Shown: positions 1 through 9,116, counted from the first letter of the stretch. The stretch is 64,000 nucleotides of DNA from Sphingomonas baiyangensis (GCF_005144715.1 NZ_SWKR01000002.1:1186146-1250145), one strand, 5' to 3'. The notes: a model not told the origin generated them from the sequence alone. Numbers and translations: made by a program.

Positions 1-1003
1 TGAACACCAGCATCGCCTCGCGGATGTCGGCGCGCAGGTCGAAGGCGTCGCCGGCATCGCGCGCAGTGGCGAGGATGCGGACCTCGATCGCATCGGGTTT
101 GGTGTCGGTGACCTGCAACGCGAAGGCGCGTCCGTCCCAGCGGGGGTTTTTGCGCACCACCGTTTCGGCACGTGCGCGGAGGCGCTCAATGTCGGCGGCG
201 GGATCGAGCCAAAGGAACGCCGAACCCAGCAGATGGCTCGAATGGCGCGTCCAGTTCTCGAACGGCGCTTCAAGGAACCGCGATACCGGCACCACCAGCC
301 GCCGCTCGTCCCACAGCGCGACGACGACGTAAGTCAGCCGGATCTCCTCGATCCGCCCCCATTGCCCTTCGATGATGACCACGTCGTCGAGACGGATCGG
401 CTCGGTGAACGCCATCTGCATGCCCGCGATAAGGTTCTTGAGCAGCGGCTGCGCGGCGGCACCCACCGCGAGGCCCGCAAGGCCCGCCGACGCCATCAGC
501 GTGACGCCGATGTTGCGGATGCTCGGGATGCTCAGCAGCATCAGGCAAATGGTGACGAAGCCGATCGCGAACACGCCGATGCGCACGAGGATGGCACTGC
601 GCGTACGCCGTCTGCGCGCCGTCAGATTGTCGGCGACCGAGATGTCGGCGGTGAGTTCGATCGATTTGCCCAGGGCGCGGAGCATCGCGATCGCCAGCCA
701 GCCGATCAGCAGCGGCACGATGAGGCCGGCGAGCAGCGTCCACAGTGCATCGGCATCGTCGCTCAGCGTCAGGAAGCGCCGTACCGCCGCCAGCGCCATG
801 CCGATGGCGATCCAGCGCGCGGGCTTGGTTGCATGCGCCACGAACAGGTCGTCGCTCGATCCTGGCGTGCGCGCCGCCAGCCGCCGCAACACGAACATTC
901 CGGCACCATGCAGCGCCAGCGCAGCCGCGACGGCGAGTGCGACCGCGCCCAGATTATAGGCGAGCACCGACATGCTGCGTCCGGCAATCTCGATTGTCTG
1001 CAT
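1..1003 (-). CDS. MscS-family mechanosensitive ion channel, 3' end cut by window edge
   Basis: The minus-strand frame is open from an ATG at 1003 to the left edge (about 334 codons, no stop), so the C-terminus is missing. The protein begins with a membrane segment (about residues 13-35), has two or three more hydrophobic segments to about residue 165, then the MscS pore-like stretch rich in Ala and Gly (VTLMASAGLAGLAVGAAAQ) and the beta-domain start (RLDDVVIIEGQWGRIEEI). These are typical of small MscS channels, which open in the inner membrane under tension to release solutes in osmotic downshock. It lies divergent from tRNA-Glu. The family call is firm; which paralogue it is cannot be said. 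Confidence 0.85.
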   Translation of the reverse strand, partial: MQTIEIAGRSMSVLAYNLGAVALAVAAALALHGAGMFVLRRLAARTPGSSDDLFVAHATKPARWIAIGMALAAVRRFLTLSDDADALWTLLAGLIVPLLIGWLAIAMLRALGKSIELTADISVADNLTARRRRTRSAILVRIGVFAIGFVTICLMLLSIPSIRNIGVTLMASAGLAGLAVGAAAQPLLKNLIAGMQMAFTEPIRLDDVVIIEGQWGRIEEIRLTYVVVALWDERRLVVPVSRFLEAPFENWTRHSSHLLGSAFLWLDPAADIERLRARAETVVRKNPRWDGRAFALQVTDTKPDAIEVRILATARDAGDAFDLRADIREAMLVF

Positions 1004-1108
1004 AACGCTCAACCGCATCAGCAAGGCAGGTGTTCCCGCAATGCAGCATTGTCGCGCCGGACGCTTGACGCTGGCGCAATCGCCGACTAGATCGCCGCTT
1101 CCCGCTAA

Positions 1109-1183
1109 GGCCCCTTCGTCTAGCGGTCAGGACGTCGCCCTCTCACGGCGAAAACACGAGTTCGATTCTCGTAGGGGTCACCA
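1109..1183 (+). tRNA. tRNA-Glu (anticodon CTC), CCA encoded
   Basis: The 75-nt sequence folds as a cloverleaf. The acceptor arm GGCCCCT pairs with AGGGGTC with one G-U. The anticodon stem TCGCC/GGCGA encloses loop CTCTCAC with anticodon CTC, reading GAG. The T arm carries TTCGATT and the 3' end is encoded as ACCA. No integrase or flanking direct repeat is visible, so there is no sign that it serves as an attachment site. Confidence 0.96.
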
Positions 1184-1219
1184 GCGGTTTGGCAGCGACG
1201 CTTACACAGCGTGTCGCGT

Positions 1220-1711
1220 TCAATCCTCGATGAAGTTCGGCGCGACGACGAGCTGTTGCGTGTCGAAATGTGGCACGGCCTGTTCGGTCATCGGCACCAT
1301 GAAGCGCTTGCCCGTGGCGCGCTCGATCTCGATCACGTCGCCGGCACCGTAATTCTCGACATTCACGACCGTGCCGATCGGCTGTCCGTCGCTGCTGACC
1401 GCCGCGAGGCCGATGAGATCGGCATGATAATATTCGCCCTCGGCAAGCGGCGGCAGGCTCGATCGCGGGACCGTCAATTCGGTGCCGCGCAGCGCCTCGG
1501 CAGCGTTGCGATCGCCGATGCCGGCGAAGCGCGCGATGCCGTTGCGATAGCTGGTCATCGCCAACGCGCCGTCGTTGAAGCTGCGATGCTGCTCGATATT
1601 CTCGGCGAACACCTTGAGGCGCACGTCACCCTGCACGCCATGCGCGCCGGTAACGACGGCGAGCGTAACGTGCCGCTCGGCAGCCGGAGGAGAAGGCGGT
1701 TTCGATGCCAT
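1220..1711 (-). CDS. rimM: Ribosome maturation factor RimM
   Basis: The 163-residue protein matches RimM. The N-terminal domain starts with VTLAVVTGAHGVQGDVRLKV, followed by the conserved patch RGTELTVPRSSLP and a C-terminal PRC-barrel (GEYYHADLIGL, then GTVVNVENYGAGDVIEI). RimM binds S19 in the 30S head and helps 16S rRNA processing. It follows rpsP by 66 bp on the same strand, the usual pairing. The typical next genes trmD and rplS do not follow; the downstream neighbour is the opposite-strand tRNA-Glu. Confidence 0.97.
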   Translation of the reverse strand: MASKPPSPPAAERHVTLAVVTGAHGVQGDVRLKVFAENIEQHRSFNDGALAMTSYRNGIARFAGIGDRNAAEALRGTELTVPRSSLPPLAEGEYYHADLIGLAAVSSDGQPIGTVVNVENYGAGDVIEIERATGKRFMVPMTEQAVPHFDTQQLVVAPNFIED

Positions 1712-1777
1712 GCTATGGGCGCCGGCCGCTCCACCCCGCGTGGGGGATGGAGCGGCCAGCCTGTCCCGGTGCCGCGA

Positions 1778-2233
1778 TCAGCCCTCGGCCGGAGCCTCGG
1801 CGCTCTCGCCCTCGTTGGTCGCCTCGGCGGGTGCCTCCTCCTCGGCGGGCTTCGCCTTGGCAGCTTCCTCGGCCTCGCGCTTGGCGTCCTCGGCGGCCTT
1901 GGCCTTTTCGGCACGCTCCTCGGCGCGCTCGGTAGCCTTTTCGCCGGGCTTGGCCTTGTTGGGGTTGTTGCGCGGCGCGCGCTCCTTCACGCCCGCGGCG
2001 TCGAGGAAGCGCAGCACGCGATCGGTCGGCTGCGCGCCGACGCCGAGCCAGTGCTTGGCGCGATCGGTGTCGAGCTTGACGCGCTCGGGCGAATCCTTCG
2101 CGAGCAGCGGGTTGTAGGTGCCGATCTTCTCGATGAACTTGCCATCGCGCGGGCGGCGGGCGTCCGCGATCACGATCCGGTAATAAGGCCGCTTCTTCGA
2201 GCCGCCGCGCGACAGACGCATGCTGATTGCCAT
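1778..2233 (-). CDS. rpsP: 30S ribosomal protein S16 with long acidic/alanine tail
   Basis: Residues 1-80 are a standard S16 ([20 protein letters not shown], then [13 protein letters not shown] and [20 protein letters not shown]). The rest, to residue 151, is a low-complexity Ala/Glu/Lys tail predicted to be helical or disordered, so the protein is nearly twice the E. coli length (82). Long S16 tails are known in alphaproteobacteria. S16 is a primary assembly protein of the 30S body. It sits between ffh and rimM on the same strand, separated from ffh by a palindromic repeat. Confidence 0.97.
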   Translation of the reverse strand: MAISMRLSRGGSKKRPYYRIVIADARRPRDGKFIEKIGTYNPLLAKDSPERVKLDTDRAKHWLGVGAQPTDRVLRFLDAAGVKERAPRNNPNKAKPGEKATERAEERAEKAKAAEDAKREAEEAAKAKPAEEEAPAEATNEGESAEAPAEG

Positions 2234-2256
2234 GACTTCTTCTTTCTTCCTTGATC

Positions 2257-2336
2257 GTTACCCCAGCGAAAGCTGGGGCCTCGTGGGTTGGTGTTCCGCC
2301 CCTTCGCCGAGACCCCAGCCTGCGCTGGGGTGACGG
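2257..2336. repeat. Paired palindromic repeat (REP/BIME-like), copy 1
   Basis: Two hairpins stand in mirrored order: CCCCAGC-GAAA-GCTGGGG at 2261-2278 and CCCCAGC-CTGC-GCTGGGG at 2313-2330. The outer flanks GTTA and TGACG are near inverse, and the inner flanks are GCCTC and GAGA. The same layout recurs at 41236-41317. It fills the ffh-rpsP gap, where it may stabilise or attenuate the transcript. No transposase is near. Confidence 0.8.
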
Positions 2337-2352
2337 ATCGGGAGCGGTTGGC

Positions 2353-3843
2353 TCACTTCTTCTTCAACAGGTTCTCGAAGCCGGGGGGCAGCTTGGGCGC
2401 GTCGCCGCCACCCAGGCCGGGGAGACCCCCGCCCGCCTTCGCCATGAAATCGCCCATCGCCGGGCCTCCCAGCGCATTGCCGATGCCGCCCATGCCGCCG
2501 CCGGGGCCGCCCTTGCCCAGCATCGCCGCCAGCCCCTTGATGCCACCCATCTTCTTGATGCGCTTCATCGCGGTCGACATTTCCTGGTGCATCTTGAGCA
2601 GCTTGTTGACGTCCTGCACCGTCGTGCCCGAGCCCTTGGCCACGCGGATCTTGCGCTTGGCGTTGAGCAGTTCGGGCTTGGCGCGCTCCTTGGGCGTCAT
2701 CGATCCGATCATCGCATCCATGCGCAGCAGCACGCGCTCGTCGACGTTCGATGAAGCCATCGCCGCCTGCGCCTTCTTCATGCCGGGGATCATGCCCGCC
2801 AGCGCGCCGATGCCGCCCATGCGGCGCATCTGCGCGAGCTGGTTGCGCAGGTCGTTCATGTCGAACTGCCCCTTGGCGAGCCGCGCGGCCATCTTCTCGG
2901 CATCGTCGGCCTGAATCGCCTCGGCGGCCTTTTCGACGAGCGACACGACATCGCCCATGCCGAGGATGCGGCCGGCGACACGCTTGGGATGGAACGGCTC
3001 GATCGCGTCGAGCTTCTCGCCGACGCCCGCGAACTTGATGGGCTTGCCCGTGACCGCGCGCATCGACAGCGCAGCGCCGCCGCGCGCATCGCCGTCCATG
3101 CGCGTCAGGATAACGCCCGTCAGCGGCACCTGATCGGAGAAGTTGCGCGCGACGTTGACTGCATCCTGGCCGGTGAGCGAATCGACCACCAGCAGGATTT
3201 CGTTTGGCCGCGCGATATCGGCCACCGCCTGCATCTCGGCCATCAGCGCCTGGTCGACATGCAGCCGGCCCGCGGTATCGAGCATCACCACGTCATAGCC
3301 CTGGAGCTTGGCCGATTGCAGCGCGCGGCGCGCGATCTCGACGGGCTGCTGCCCTTCGACGATCGGCAGCGTCGCGACTTCGGCCTGCGTGCCGAGCACG
3401 GTGAGCTGCTCCTGCGCAGCGGGGCGATTGACGTCGAGCGACGCCATCATCACCTTCTTGCCCTGCTTGCGCAGCAGTCGCGCGAGCTTGGCGGTCGTCG
3501 TCGTCTTGCCCGATCCCTGGAGGCCGACGAGCATCACCACCGCGGGCGGCGTGACGCCGATCTCGAGCTCGGCGCTGTCGCCGCCGAGCATCTCAACCAG
3601 CGCGTCGTTGACGATCTTGACGACCTGCTGGCCCGGCGTGACCGAGCGCAGCACCTGCTGGCCCACCGCGGCCTCGGTGATCTTGTCGACGAAGTCGCGC
3701 GCGACGGGCAGCGCGACATCGGCCTCGAGCAGCGCGATCCGGACCTCGCGCATCGCCCCGCGCACATCGGCTTCGGTCAGCGCGCCACGGCCACGCAGGC
3801 GGTCGAAAACGCCGCCTAGCCGATCGCCGAGGGATTCGAACAT
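2353..3843 (-). CDS. ffh: Signal recognition particle protein Ffh
   Basis: The 496-residue SRP54 GTPase binds 4.5S RNA and signal sequences of nascent membrane proteins. The start at 3843 (MFESLGDRLGGVFDRLRG) is preceded by GGAAGG; the frame stays open upstream but without family similarity. The N domain is followed by the G domain with P-loop GLQGSGKTTTTAKLARLL, DTAGRLH, and a TRMDGDARGG motif, then the methionine-rich M domain (GALAGMIPGMKKAQ, MKRIKKMGG) and a Gly/Met-rich tail. Its RNA partner is encoded at 31950-32042 and its receptor FtsY at 7495-8424. Confidence 0.98.
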   Translation of the reverse strand: MFESLGDRLGGVFDRLRGRGALTEADVRGAMREVRIALLEADVALPVARDFVDKITEAAVGQQVLRSVTPGQQVVKIVNDALVEMLGGDSAELEIGVTPPAVVMLVGLQGSGKTTTTAKLARLLRKQGKKVMMASLDVNRPAAQEQLTVLGTQAEVATLPIVEGQQPVEIARRALQSAKLQGYDVVMLDTAGRLHVDQALMAEMQAVADIARPNEILLVVDSLTGQDAVNVARNFSDQVPLTGVILTRMDGDARGGAALSMRAVTGKPIKFAGVGEKLDAIEPFHPKRVAGRILGMGDVVSLVEKAAEAIQADDAEKMAARLAKGQFDMNDLRNQLAQMRRMGGIGALAGMIPGMKKAQAAMASSNVDERVLLRMDAMIGSMTPKERAKPELLNAKRKIRVAKGSGTTVQDVNKLLKMHQEMSTAMKRIKKMGGIKGLAAMLGKGGPGGGMGGIGNALGGPAMGDFMAKAGGGLPGLGGGDAPKLPPGFENLLKKK

Positions 3844-4097
3844 CAAGCCACCTTCCGTTGCTCGCCACCGGCAGTCGGCGTAACGCAAAACACGCCGGCG
3901 GACGAAACCTCGTCGGCCGGCGTACCCCTCGGGGCGCTGCTGCGTCACGCCGGGCATGCCGGCGATCGGCCGCTCCGATAGGCCAAAGCGCGTTTCGGCG
4001 CAACCCCGGCGCCGCGCGCTCGCACGCCGGCCGCTTTAACCTCTTCTACACGCCCGCACTGGCATGATGCATCCTGAACGACTGCGGGGATTCCCAA

Positions 4098-5735
4098 GTG
4101 AGCAAGGCCGGCGACATCGAACCGGGCGGCGGCGCCCCACGAATCTTCGACCGTGCCGATCTGGTGACGGGCGCGATCAGCATCGCCGCGATTATACTGT
4201 TCGTCGGCACCGGCAGCACCGTGCTGACGCAGACGATCGGCTATTATTTTGCCGGCGGCGAGGCCGCCGATCGCACGCTGGTGATCGCGCTGCTGCTCAA
4301 CGTGGCACTGATCCTGTTCGGATGGCGCCGCCACCACGCCCTGAGCAACGAGGTGCGCGTTCGCGCGGCCGCCGAGGAGCGCGCGCGCCATCTGGCATCG
4401 CGCGACGCGCTGACGGGGTTTCTCAACCGCCGCAGCCTGGCCGAGGAAGGTGCCGCGTTGGTGATGCACGCCACACGCCGCAGCAAGGCGACGGCGCTGA
4501 TGATGCTCGATCTCGACCATTTCAAATCGGTCAACGACATGCATGGCCATGCCGTGGGCGACGCACTGCTGCGCGCGGTGGCGAGCGAGATCACCGCGAT
4601 CATGCCATCGGGCACGCTGTGCGCGCGGCTGGGCGGCGACGAGTTCGCCTGCGCCTTCGTGTTCGATACCGGCGCGCCCGAGATGGTCGATCGCGTCGCC
4701 GAGCGGCTGGTCAGCCGGCTGGCACAGCCGTTCGAGGCCGAGGGGTTCCGCCTGCACATCAGCTGTTCGCTGGGTGTCGCGCGATCGGACTTCGATTGCC
4801 CGACGATCGAGAAGCTGATGCGCGCGGCCGACATCGCGATGTACGCGGCGAAGAAATCGGGCCGCAACCGCTTCGCCTGGTTCGACCAGTCGATGGAGCG
4901 CGAATTGCAGGCGCGAAACGACATGGAACAGGGGCTGCGCGTTGGCATCCCCAAGGGCGAGATCGTCCCCTATTTCGAGCAGCAGGTCGATGTTGCGACC
5001 GGCCGGCTCGACGGGTTCGAGGTGCTGGCGCGCTGGGAGCATCCGACGGGCGGCATCATCAGCCCCGAACGCTTCATCCCGATCGCCGAGGAAACCGGCA
5101 TGATCGCCGACCTCTCGATGTCGATCATGCGCCAGGCGTTCGTCGCCGCGCGTGACTGGGATCCCGCGCTCACCATCTCGATCAACATCTCGCCCTGGCA
5201 GCTTCGCGACGCGTGGCTGGCGCAGAAGATCATCAAGACGCTGACCGAAACGGGCTTTCCCGCCAGCCGGCTCGAGATCGAGATCACCGAAAGCGCGCTG
5301 TTCGACAACATGGCGCTTGCGCAATCGATCGCGGGCAGCCTCAAGAATCAGGGCGTGCGTCTCGCGCTCGACGATTTCGGCACCGGCTATTCGAGCCTCG
5401 CGCACCTGCGCGCGCTGCCCTTCGACCGCATCAAGATCGACAAGTCGTTCGTCACCTCAATCAACGAGAGCGGCGATTCGGCGGCGATCGTCACCGCGAT
5501 CGTGCGTCTGGGCGAAAGCCTCAACCTTCCCGTGACGGCCGAAGGCATCGAGGATGCTGCGATCGAGGAGCGCCTGCGCGCGATCGGCTGCACCAAGGGC
5601 CAGGGCTGGCATTATGGCAAGCCGCTGTCGCTGGTGGGCGTGCGCCGCCTGCTCGCTGAGCGTCGGCTGCTTCAGGTGCAGCCCGCGCCCGCCGCCGGGC
5701 CCGTCGACATCACCAGCCGGCGCCTGGCTGGCTGA
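4098..5735 (+). CDS. Membrane-anchored GGDEF-EAL cyclic-di-GMP enzyme
   Basis: The GTG start at 4098 has GGGGA eight bases upstream. Two membrane segments (about residues 21-50 and 60-77) lead to a GGDEF domain (about 95-260) with intact GGDEF at 179-183, and then an EAL domain. The EAL signature reads EVLAR, keeping the metal-binding Glu; NIS, EITES, DDFGTGYSSL, KIDKSF and the AEGIE Glu are all present. Both diguanylate cyclase and phosphodiesterase activities are therefore possible. There is no recognisable sensor domain beyond the short membrane part. The 3' end overlaps the convergent DUF924 gene by 26 bp. The net direction of activity cannot be read from sequence. Confidence 0.93.
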   Translation: MSKAGDIEPGGGAPRIFDRADLVTGAISIAAIILFVGTGSTVLTQTIGYYFAGGEAADRTLVIALLLNVALILFGWRRHHALSNEVRVRAAAEERARHLASRDALTGFLNRRSLAEEGAALVMHATRRSKATALMMLDLDHFKSVNDMHGHAVGDALLRAVASEITAIMPSGTLCARLGGDEFACAFVFDTGAPEMVDRVAERLVSRLAQPFEAEGFRLHISCSLGVARSDFDCPTIEKLMRAADIAMYAAKKSGRNRFAWFDQSMERELQARNDMEQGLRVGIPKGEIVPYFEQQVDVATGRLDGFEVLARWEHPTGGIISPERFIPIAEETGMIADLSMSIMRQAFVAARDWDPALTISINISPWQLRDAWLAQKIIKTLTETGFPASRLEIEITESALFDNMALAQSIAGSLKNQGVRLALDDFGTGYSSLAHLRALPFDRIKIDKSFVTSINESGDSAAIVTAIVRLGESLNLPVTAEGIEDAAIEERLRAIGCTKGQGWHYGKPLSLVGVRRLLAERRLLQVQPAPAAGPVDITSRRLAG

Positions 5736-6288
5736 GATATGCCGCTTCCTCGGGCGTAGTCTCGCGCCCCAGCGCGGCATTGCGCCCCGGATATCGGCCG
5801 AAGCGCGCGATCACGTCGCGATGATCGATCGCGAACTTCAGATTGAGCTCGCGGCCAAGCTCGGTGAACAGCCGCACCGATTCCTCCTGCACGCCCGCAT
5901 CCTTGGCATGCATGAACGGCAGATAGAGAAACGCGCGGCGATCCACGGGCAGCTCGCGATCCCAGCCAGCCGCGATCGCGCGGCGTGCGAGCGACAGCGC
6001 CAGATCGTCGGTCGCGAACGCCTCGGCCGATCCGCGATGCAGGTTTCGGCTGAACTGATCGAGCACGATCACCGCCGCCAGCAGCATGTCGGGGTCGCCG
6101 TCCCACCCTGCCGCCCCCGTCGTCGCCAGCTGCTCGCGCAAGGCACCGAAGCGGCGCGCGATCTCGGCATCGAGCGCGTCGTCCTTGGCGAATTGCCGCT
6201 CGGGCGCAACCTCGTCGAACCAGAAGGCGAGCACCGCCGCCGCCTCGTCATGGACTTCGCCTGTCGTCGCCCCTAGATCGCCCGTCAT
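5710..6288 (-). CDS. DUF924 family protein
   Basis: The 192-residue soluble protein has the DUF924 hallmarks: VLAFWF near the N-terminus, IVLDQFSRNLHRGS in the middle, RRAFLYLPFMHAKD, and FGRYPGRNAALGRETTPEE near the end. The family is TPR-like and uncharacterised, so no reaction is assigned. The ATG at 6288 is preceded by GGAAGGA, a strong ribosome site that lies inside the first codons of the divergent mtaB. The two start codons share the tetramer CATG. The stop end overlaps the GGDEF-EAL gene. Confidence 0.9.
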   Translation of the reverse strand: MTGDLGATTGEVHDEAAAVLAFWFDEVAPERQFAKDDALDAEIARRFGALREQLATTGAAGWDGDPDMLLAAVIVLDQFSRNLHRGSAEAFATDDLALSLARRAIAAGWDRELPVDRRAFLYLPFMHAKDAGVQEESVRLFTELGRELNLKFAIDHRDVIARFGRYPGRNAALGRETTPEEAAYLSQPGAGW

Positions 6289-7498
6289 GTCGTTTCCTTC
6301 CGCGCAGCCTGTCGTCGGCGACCATATCGTCACGCTCGGCTGCCGTCTCAACATTGCCGAGAGCGAAACCATCCGCGCGCTGGTGCGCGAACGCGACGTG
6401 GCCGTGGTGAACACCTGTGCCGTCACCAACGCCGCGATGCGCCAATCGCGCCGCGCGGTACGGCGCTTGCGTCGCGAGCGCCCCGACGCGACGCTGGTGG
6501 TGACGGGCTGCGCCGCCGAGATCGATCGCGCAGGCTTCGCCGCGATGCCCGAGGTCGACCGTATCGTCGCCAACACCGCCAAGCTCGATCCCGCGGCATG
6601 GGATGCGCCTGCCGCGCCGCCGCAGCGCTTCGATCGGCACGCGCGCGCCCTTGTCGAGGTGCAGAATGGCTGCGACCACGCCTGCACCTTCTGCATCATT
6701 CCGCAGGGGCGCGGCGCCAGCCGCTCGCTCCCCGCTGGCGGCGTGATCGACCGCGTGCGCGCGCTGGTCGATGCCGGCCACCGTGAAGTGGTGCTCACCG
6801 GCGTCGATCTCACCAGCTATGGCGACGATCTGCCGGGCATTCCCACGCTGGGGATGCTGGTCGAGCGCATCCTGCGGCTCGTCCCCGATCTCGAGCGGCT
6901 GCGCCTGTCGTCGATCGACTGCGCCGAGATCGACGACCGGCTGTTCGCGCTGCTCGCGCATGAACCGCGCGTGATGCCGCATGTCCATCTGTCGTTGCAG
7001 GCAGGCGACGACCTGATCCTGAAGCGCATGAAGCGCCGCCACAGCCGCGCACAGGCGGTGGCGCTGGTCGATCGCCTGCGCGCCGCCCGGCCCGAAATCG
7101 CGATCGGCGCCGATCTCATCGCCGGCTTCCCGACCGAGGACGAGCGCGCCTTCGCCAACACGCTCGCGTTGATCGAGGATTGCGCGATCGTCCATGCGCA
7201 TATCTTCCCCTTCTCTCCGCGCGACGGCACCCCGGCGGCGCGCATGCCGCAGGTGGCCGCTGCCATCGTGCGCGATCGTGCTGGGCGGCTGCGCGCCGCC
7301 GCGGCGGCGCGCAAGGCGCGGTGGCTCGACACGCTGATCGGCACGCGGCAGCGCGTACTGATCGAACGACCCGGCGATCGCGGGCATACGCCTTGTTTCG
7401 CCGAGGTGCGGCTGGCGCATGCCGCCGAGCCCGGCACTCTCGTCGACGTCGCGATCGCCGGCAGCGACGGCACCTTTCTCACCGGAGATCTCACATGA
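6287..7498 (+). CDS. mtaB: tRNA t6A37 methylthiotransferase MtaB
   Basis: This 403-residue radical SAM enzyme adds the 2-methylthio group to t6A37 in ANN-decoding tRNAs. The N-terminal MTTase domain has the three cluster Cys at about residues 19, 44 and 74 (LGCRLN, VNTCAVTN, VTGCAAE). The radical SAM motif is GCDHACTFC, followed by IPQGRG and HLSLQAGDD. A weak C-terminal TRAM-like region follows. The ATG at 6287 has no clear ribosome site and overlaps the start of DUF924 on the other strand, so its promoter would lie in that gene. The stop overlaps the ftsY start (ATGA). Confidence 0.94.
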   Translation: MSFPSAQPVVGDHIVTLGCRLNIAESETIRALVRERDVAVVNTCAVTNAAMRQSRRAVRRLRRERPDATLVVTGCAAEIDRAGFAAMPEVDRIVANTAKLDPAAWDAPAAPPQRFDRHARALVEVQNGCDHACTFCIIPQGRGASRSLPAGGVIDRVRALVDAGHREVVLTGVDLTSYGDDLPGIPTLGMLVERILRLVPDLERLRLSSIDCAEIDDRLFALLAHEPRVMPHVHLSLQAGDDLILKRMKRRHSRAQAVALVDRLRAARPEIAIGADLIAGFPTEDERAFANTLALIEDCAIVHAHIFPFSPRDGTPAARMPQVAAAIVRDRAGRLRAAAAARKARWLDTLIGTRQRVLIERPGDRGHTPCFAEVRLAHAAEPGTLVDVAIAGSDGTFLTGDLT

Positions 7499-8424
7499 GC
7501 ACGAGCTGGCACGACCGGCTGCTGGGCGGCTTTCGCAAGACGTCGGACCGGCTGATGGGCAATCTGGCCGGGCTGTCGCTCGCCCGGCTCGACGACACGA
7601 CGCTCGACGAGATCGAGGAAGCGCTGATCGCCTCGGACATCGGTCCCGAAACCGCCGCACGCGTGCGCGCCCGGCTCGCCGAAGGCGCCTATGAACGCAA
7701 TCTCGAGGAACTGGGCATCCGCCTCGTCGTCGCCGAGGAAATCGAGAAGTCGCTGGCGCGCGTCGCCCGGCCGCTCGAGATCGAGGCGTTTCCGCGTCCG
7801 CAGGTGATCCTGGTGATCGGCGTCAACGGATCGGGCAAAACGACGACCATCGCCAAGCTGGCGAAAACGCTCATCGAGCAGGACTATGGCGTCATGCTGG
7901 CGGCGGGCGACACCTTCCGCGCCGCCGCGATCGGCCAGCTGCGCACCTGGGCCGATCGCGTCGGCGTGCCGATCGTGTCGGGGGTCGAGGGCGGCGATGC
8001 CGCGGGCATCGTCTACGAAGCGGTGAAACAGGCGACCGCCACCGGCATCGACGTGCTGATCGTCGATACCGCCGGCCGCCTCCAGAACAAGCGCGAACTG
8101 ATGGACGAGCTGGCAAAAGTGCGCCGCGTGCTTGGCCGGCTCAATCCGGCCGCGCCGCACGACGTGGTGCTCGTGCTCGACGCCACGACGGGCCAGAATG
8201 CGCTCAGCCAGATCGAGGTGTTCCGCGACATGGCGGGCGTGACCGGGCTGGTGATGACCAAGCTCGATGGCACCGCGCGCGGCGGCGTGCTGGTGGCGGC
8301 GGCCGAGAAATACGGCATCCCCATCCATGCCATCGGCGTCGGCGAAAAGGTCGACGACCTGCGCCCCTTCGACGCCAACGAGGTCGCGCGCATCATCGCG
8401 GGCGTCGAGGAACTGGTGCGATGA
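7495..8424 (+). CDS. ftsY: SRP receptor FtsY
   Basis: The 309-residue GTPase docks SRP-ribosome complexes at the inner membrane. It lacks the long acidic A domain of E. coli FtsY (497 residues) and starts directly with an amphipathic N domain (MSTSWHDRLLGGFRKTSDRL). The G motifs are intact: GVNGSGKTTTIAKLAK, DTFRAAA, DTAGRLQNK and TKLDGTARGG. It is coupled to mtaB upstream and to yciB downstream, each by a 4-bp overlap, so the three form one operon. Confidence 0.97.
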   Translation: MSTSWHDRLLGGFRKTSDRLMGNLAGLSLARLDDTTLDEIEEALIASDIGPETAARVRARLAEGAYERNLEELGIRLVVAEEIEKSLARVARPLEIEAFPRPQVILVIGVNGSGKTTTIAKLAKTLIEQDYGVMLAAGDTFRAAAIGQLRTWADRVGVPIVSGVEGGDAAGIVYEAVKQATATGIDVLIVDTAGRLQNKRELMDELAKVRRVLGRLNPAAPHDVVLVLDATTGQNALSQIEVFRDMAGVTGLVMTKLDGTARGGVLVAAAEKYGIPIHAIGVGEKVDDLRPFDANEVARIIAGVEELVR

Positions 8425-9047
8425 ACGCGCCTGCCCCGCCGCGCCAGCCGCTGTCGCCCGCTGCGCGGATGGGCGTCGACTATGGCCCGCTCGTCGTGTT
8501 CTTCGCCGTCAACAGCTTCGCGCCCGGCAGCCAGATCGAGCGCGTGCTCGCGGCGACGGCGGCGTTCATGGTGGCGATCGTCGCGGCGATGGGCTGGTCG
8601 TGGTGGAAGGTGCGCCACATCTCGCCGATGCTGTGGATGTCGGGCGCGCTGGTACTCGTGTTCGGCAGCCTCACGCTGTATTTCCACGACCAGACGTTCA
8701 TCCAGATCAAGCCGACGATCGTCTATGCGATGTTCGCCGCGATCCTGGGGTTCGGATTGGCCACTGGACGACCGCTGCTGCAATCGCTGCTCGAGAGCGC
8801 CTATCCGGGGCTGACCGCGAAAGGCTGGCGGCTGCTGACGATCAACTGGGCGGTGTTTTTCGTGTTCCAGGCGGTGCTCAACGAGGTGATGCGCGGCTGG
8901 CTCGATTGGGACGGCTGGGTGACGTTCAAGACCTGGGGCGTCATTCCGATGACGTTGGTGTTCGCCATCGCCAACATCCCGCTGCTGCTACGCCACGGTC
9001 TGATGCTCGAGGATGCGAAGGACGCGCCGGTCCCGCCCGAGGGGTGA
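8421..9047 (+). CDS. yciB: Inner membrane protein YciB / septation protein A family
   Basis: The 208-residue polytopic protein (about five or six membrane segments) matches YciB/IspA-type proteins: DYGPLVVFFAVN near the N-terminus, then TLYFHDQTFIQIKPTIVY and LTINWAVFFVFQAVLNEV. The family is linked to envelope integrity and septation in enterics; its molecular activity is unknown. It is the last gene of the mtaB-ftsY-yciB operon (ATGA overlap with ftsY). A terminator hairpin follows four bases after its stop. Confidence 0.92.
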   Translation: MNAPAPPRQPLSPAARMGVDYGPLVVFFAVNSFAPGSQIERVLAATAAFMVAIVAAMGWSWWKVRHISPMLWMSGALVLVFGSLTLYFHDQTFIQIKPTIVYAMFAAILGFGLATGRPLLQSLLESAYPGLTAKGWRLLTINWAVFFVFQAVLNEVMRGWLDWDGWVTFKTWGVIPMTLVFAIANIPLLLRHGLMLEDAKDAPVPPEG

Positions 9048-9049
9048 CG

Positions 9050-9082
9050 AAAAAAAGGTGCGCGGGTCATCGCCCGCGCACC
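9050..9082 (-). terminator. Intrinsic terminator of sodB
   Basis: A perfect 10-bp stem, GGTGCGCGGG at 9057-9066 and CCCGCGCACC at 9073-9082, encloses a 6-nt loop. On the minus strand it is followed by a run of seven T (A run at 9050-9056 on the plus strand). It therefore terminates sodB; the hairpin may also slow transcription leaving yciB. Confidence 0.92.
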
Positions 9083-9116
9083 CCTCATCGTCATCACTGT
9101 ATTAGGTAAGGTTCGA

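Noticed and set aside
1109..1183. tRNA-Glu as a mobile-element attachment site
   Set aside because: No integrase, direct repeat of the tRNA end, or compositional change is visible next to it.
3945..5405. Long open frame on the minus strand opposite the GGDEF-EAL gene
   Set aside because: It is a mirror of the real frame, with Arg/Asp/His-rich composition and no recognisable domain.
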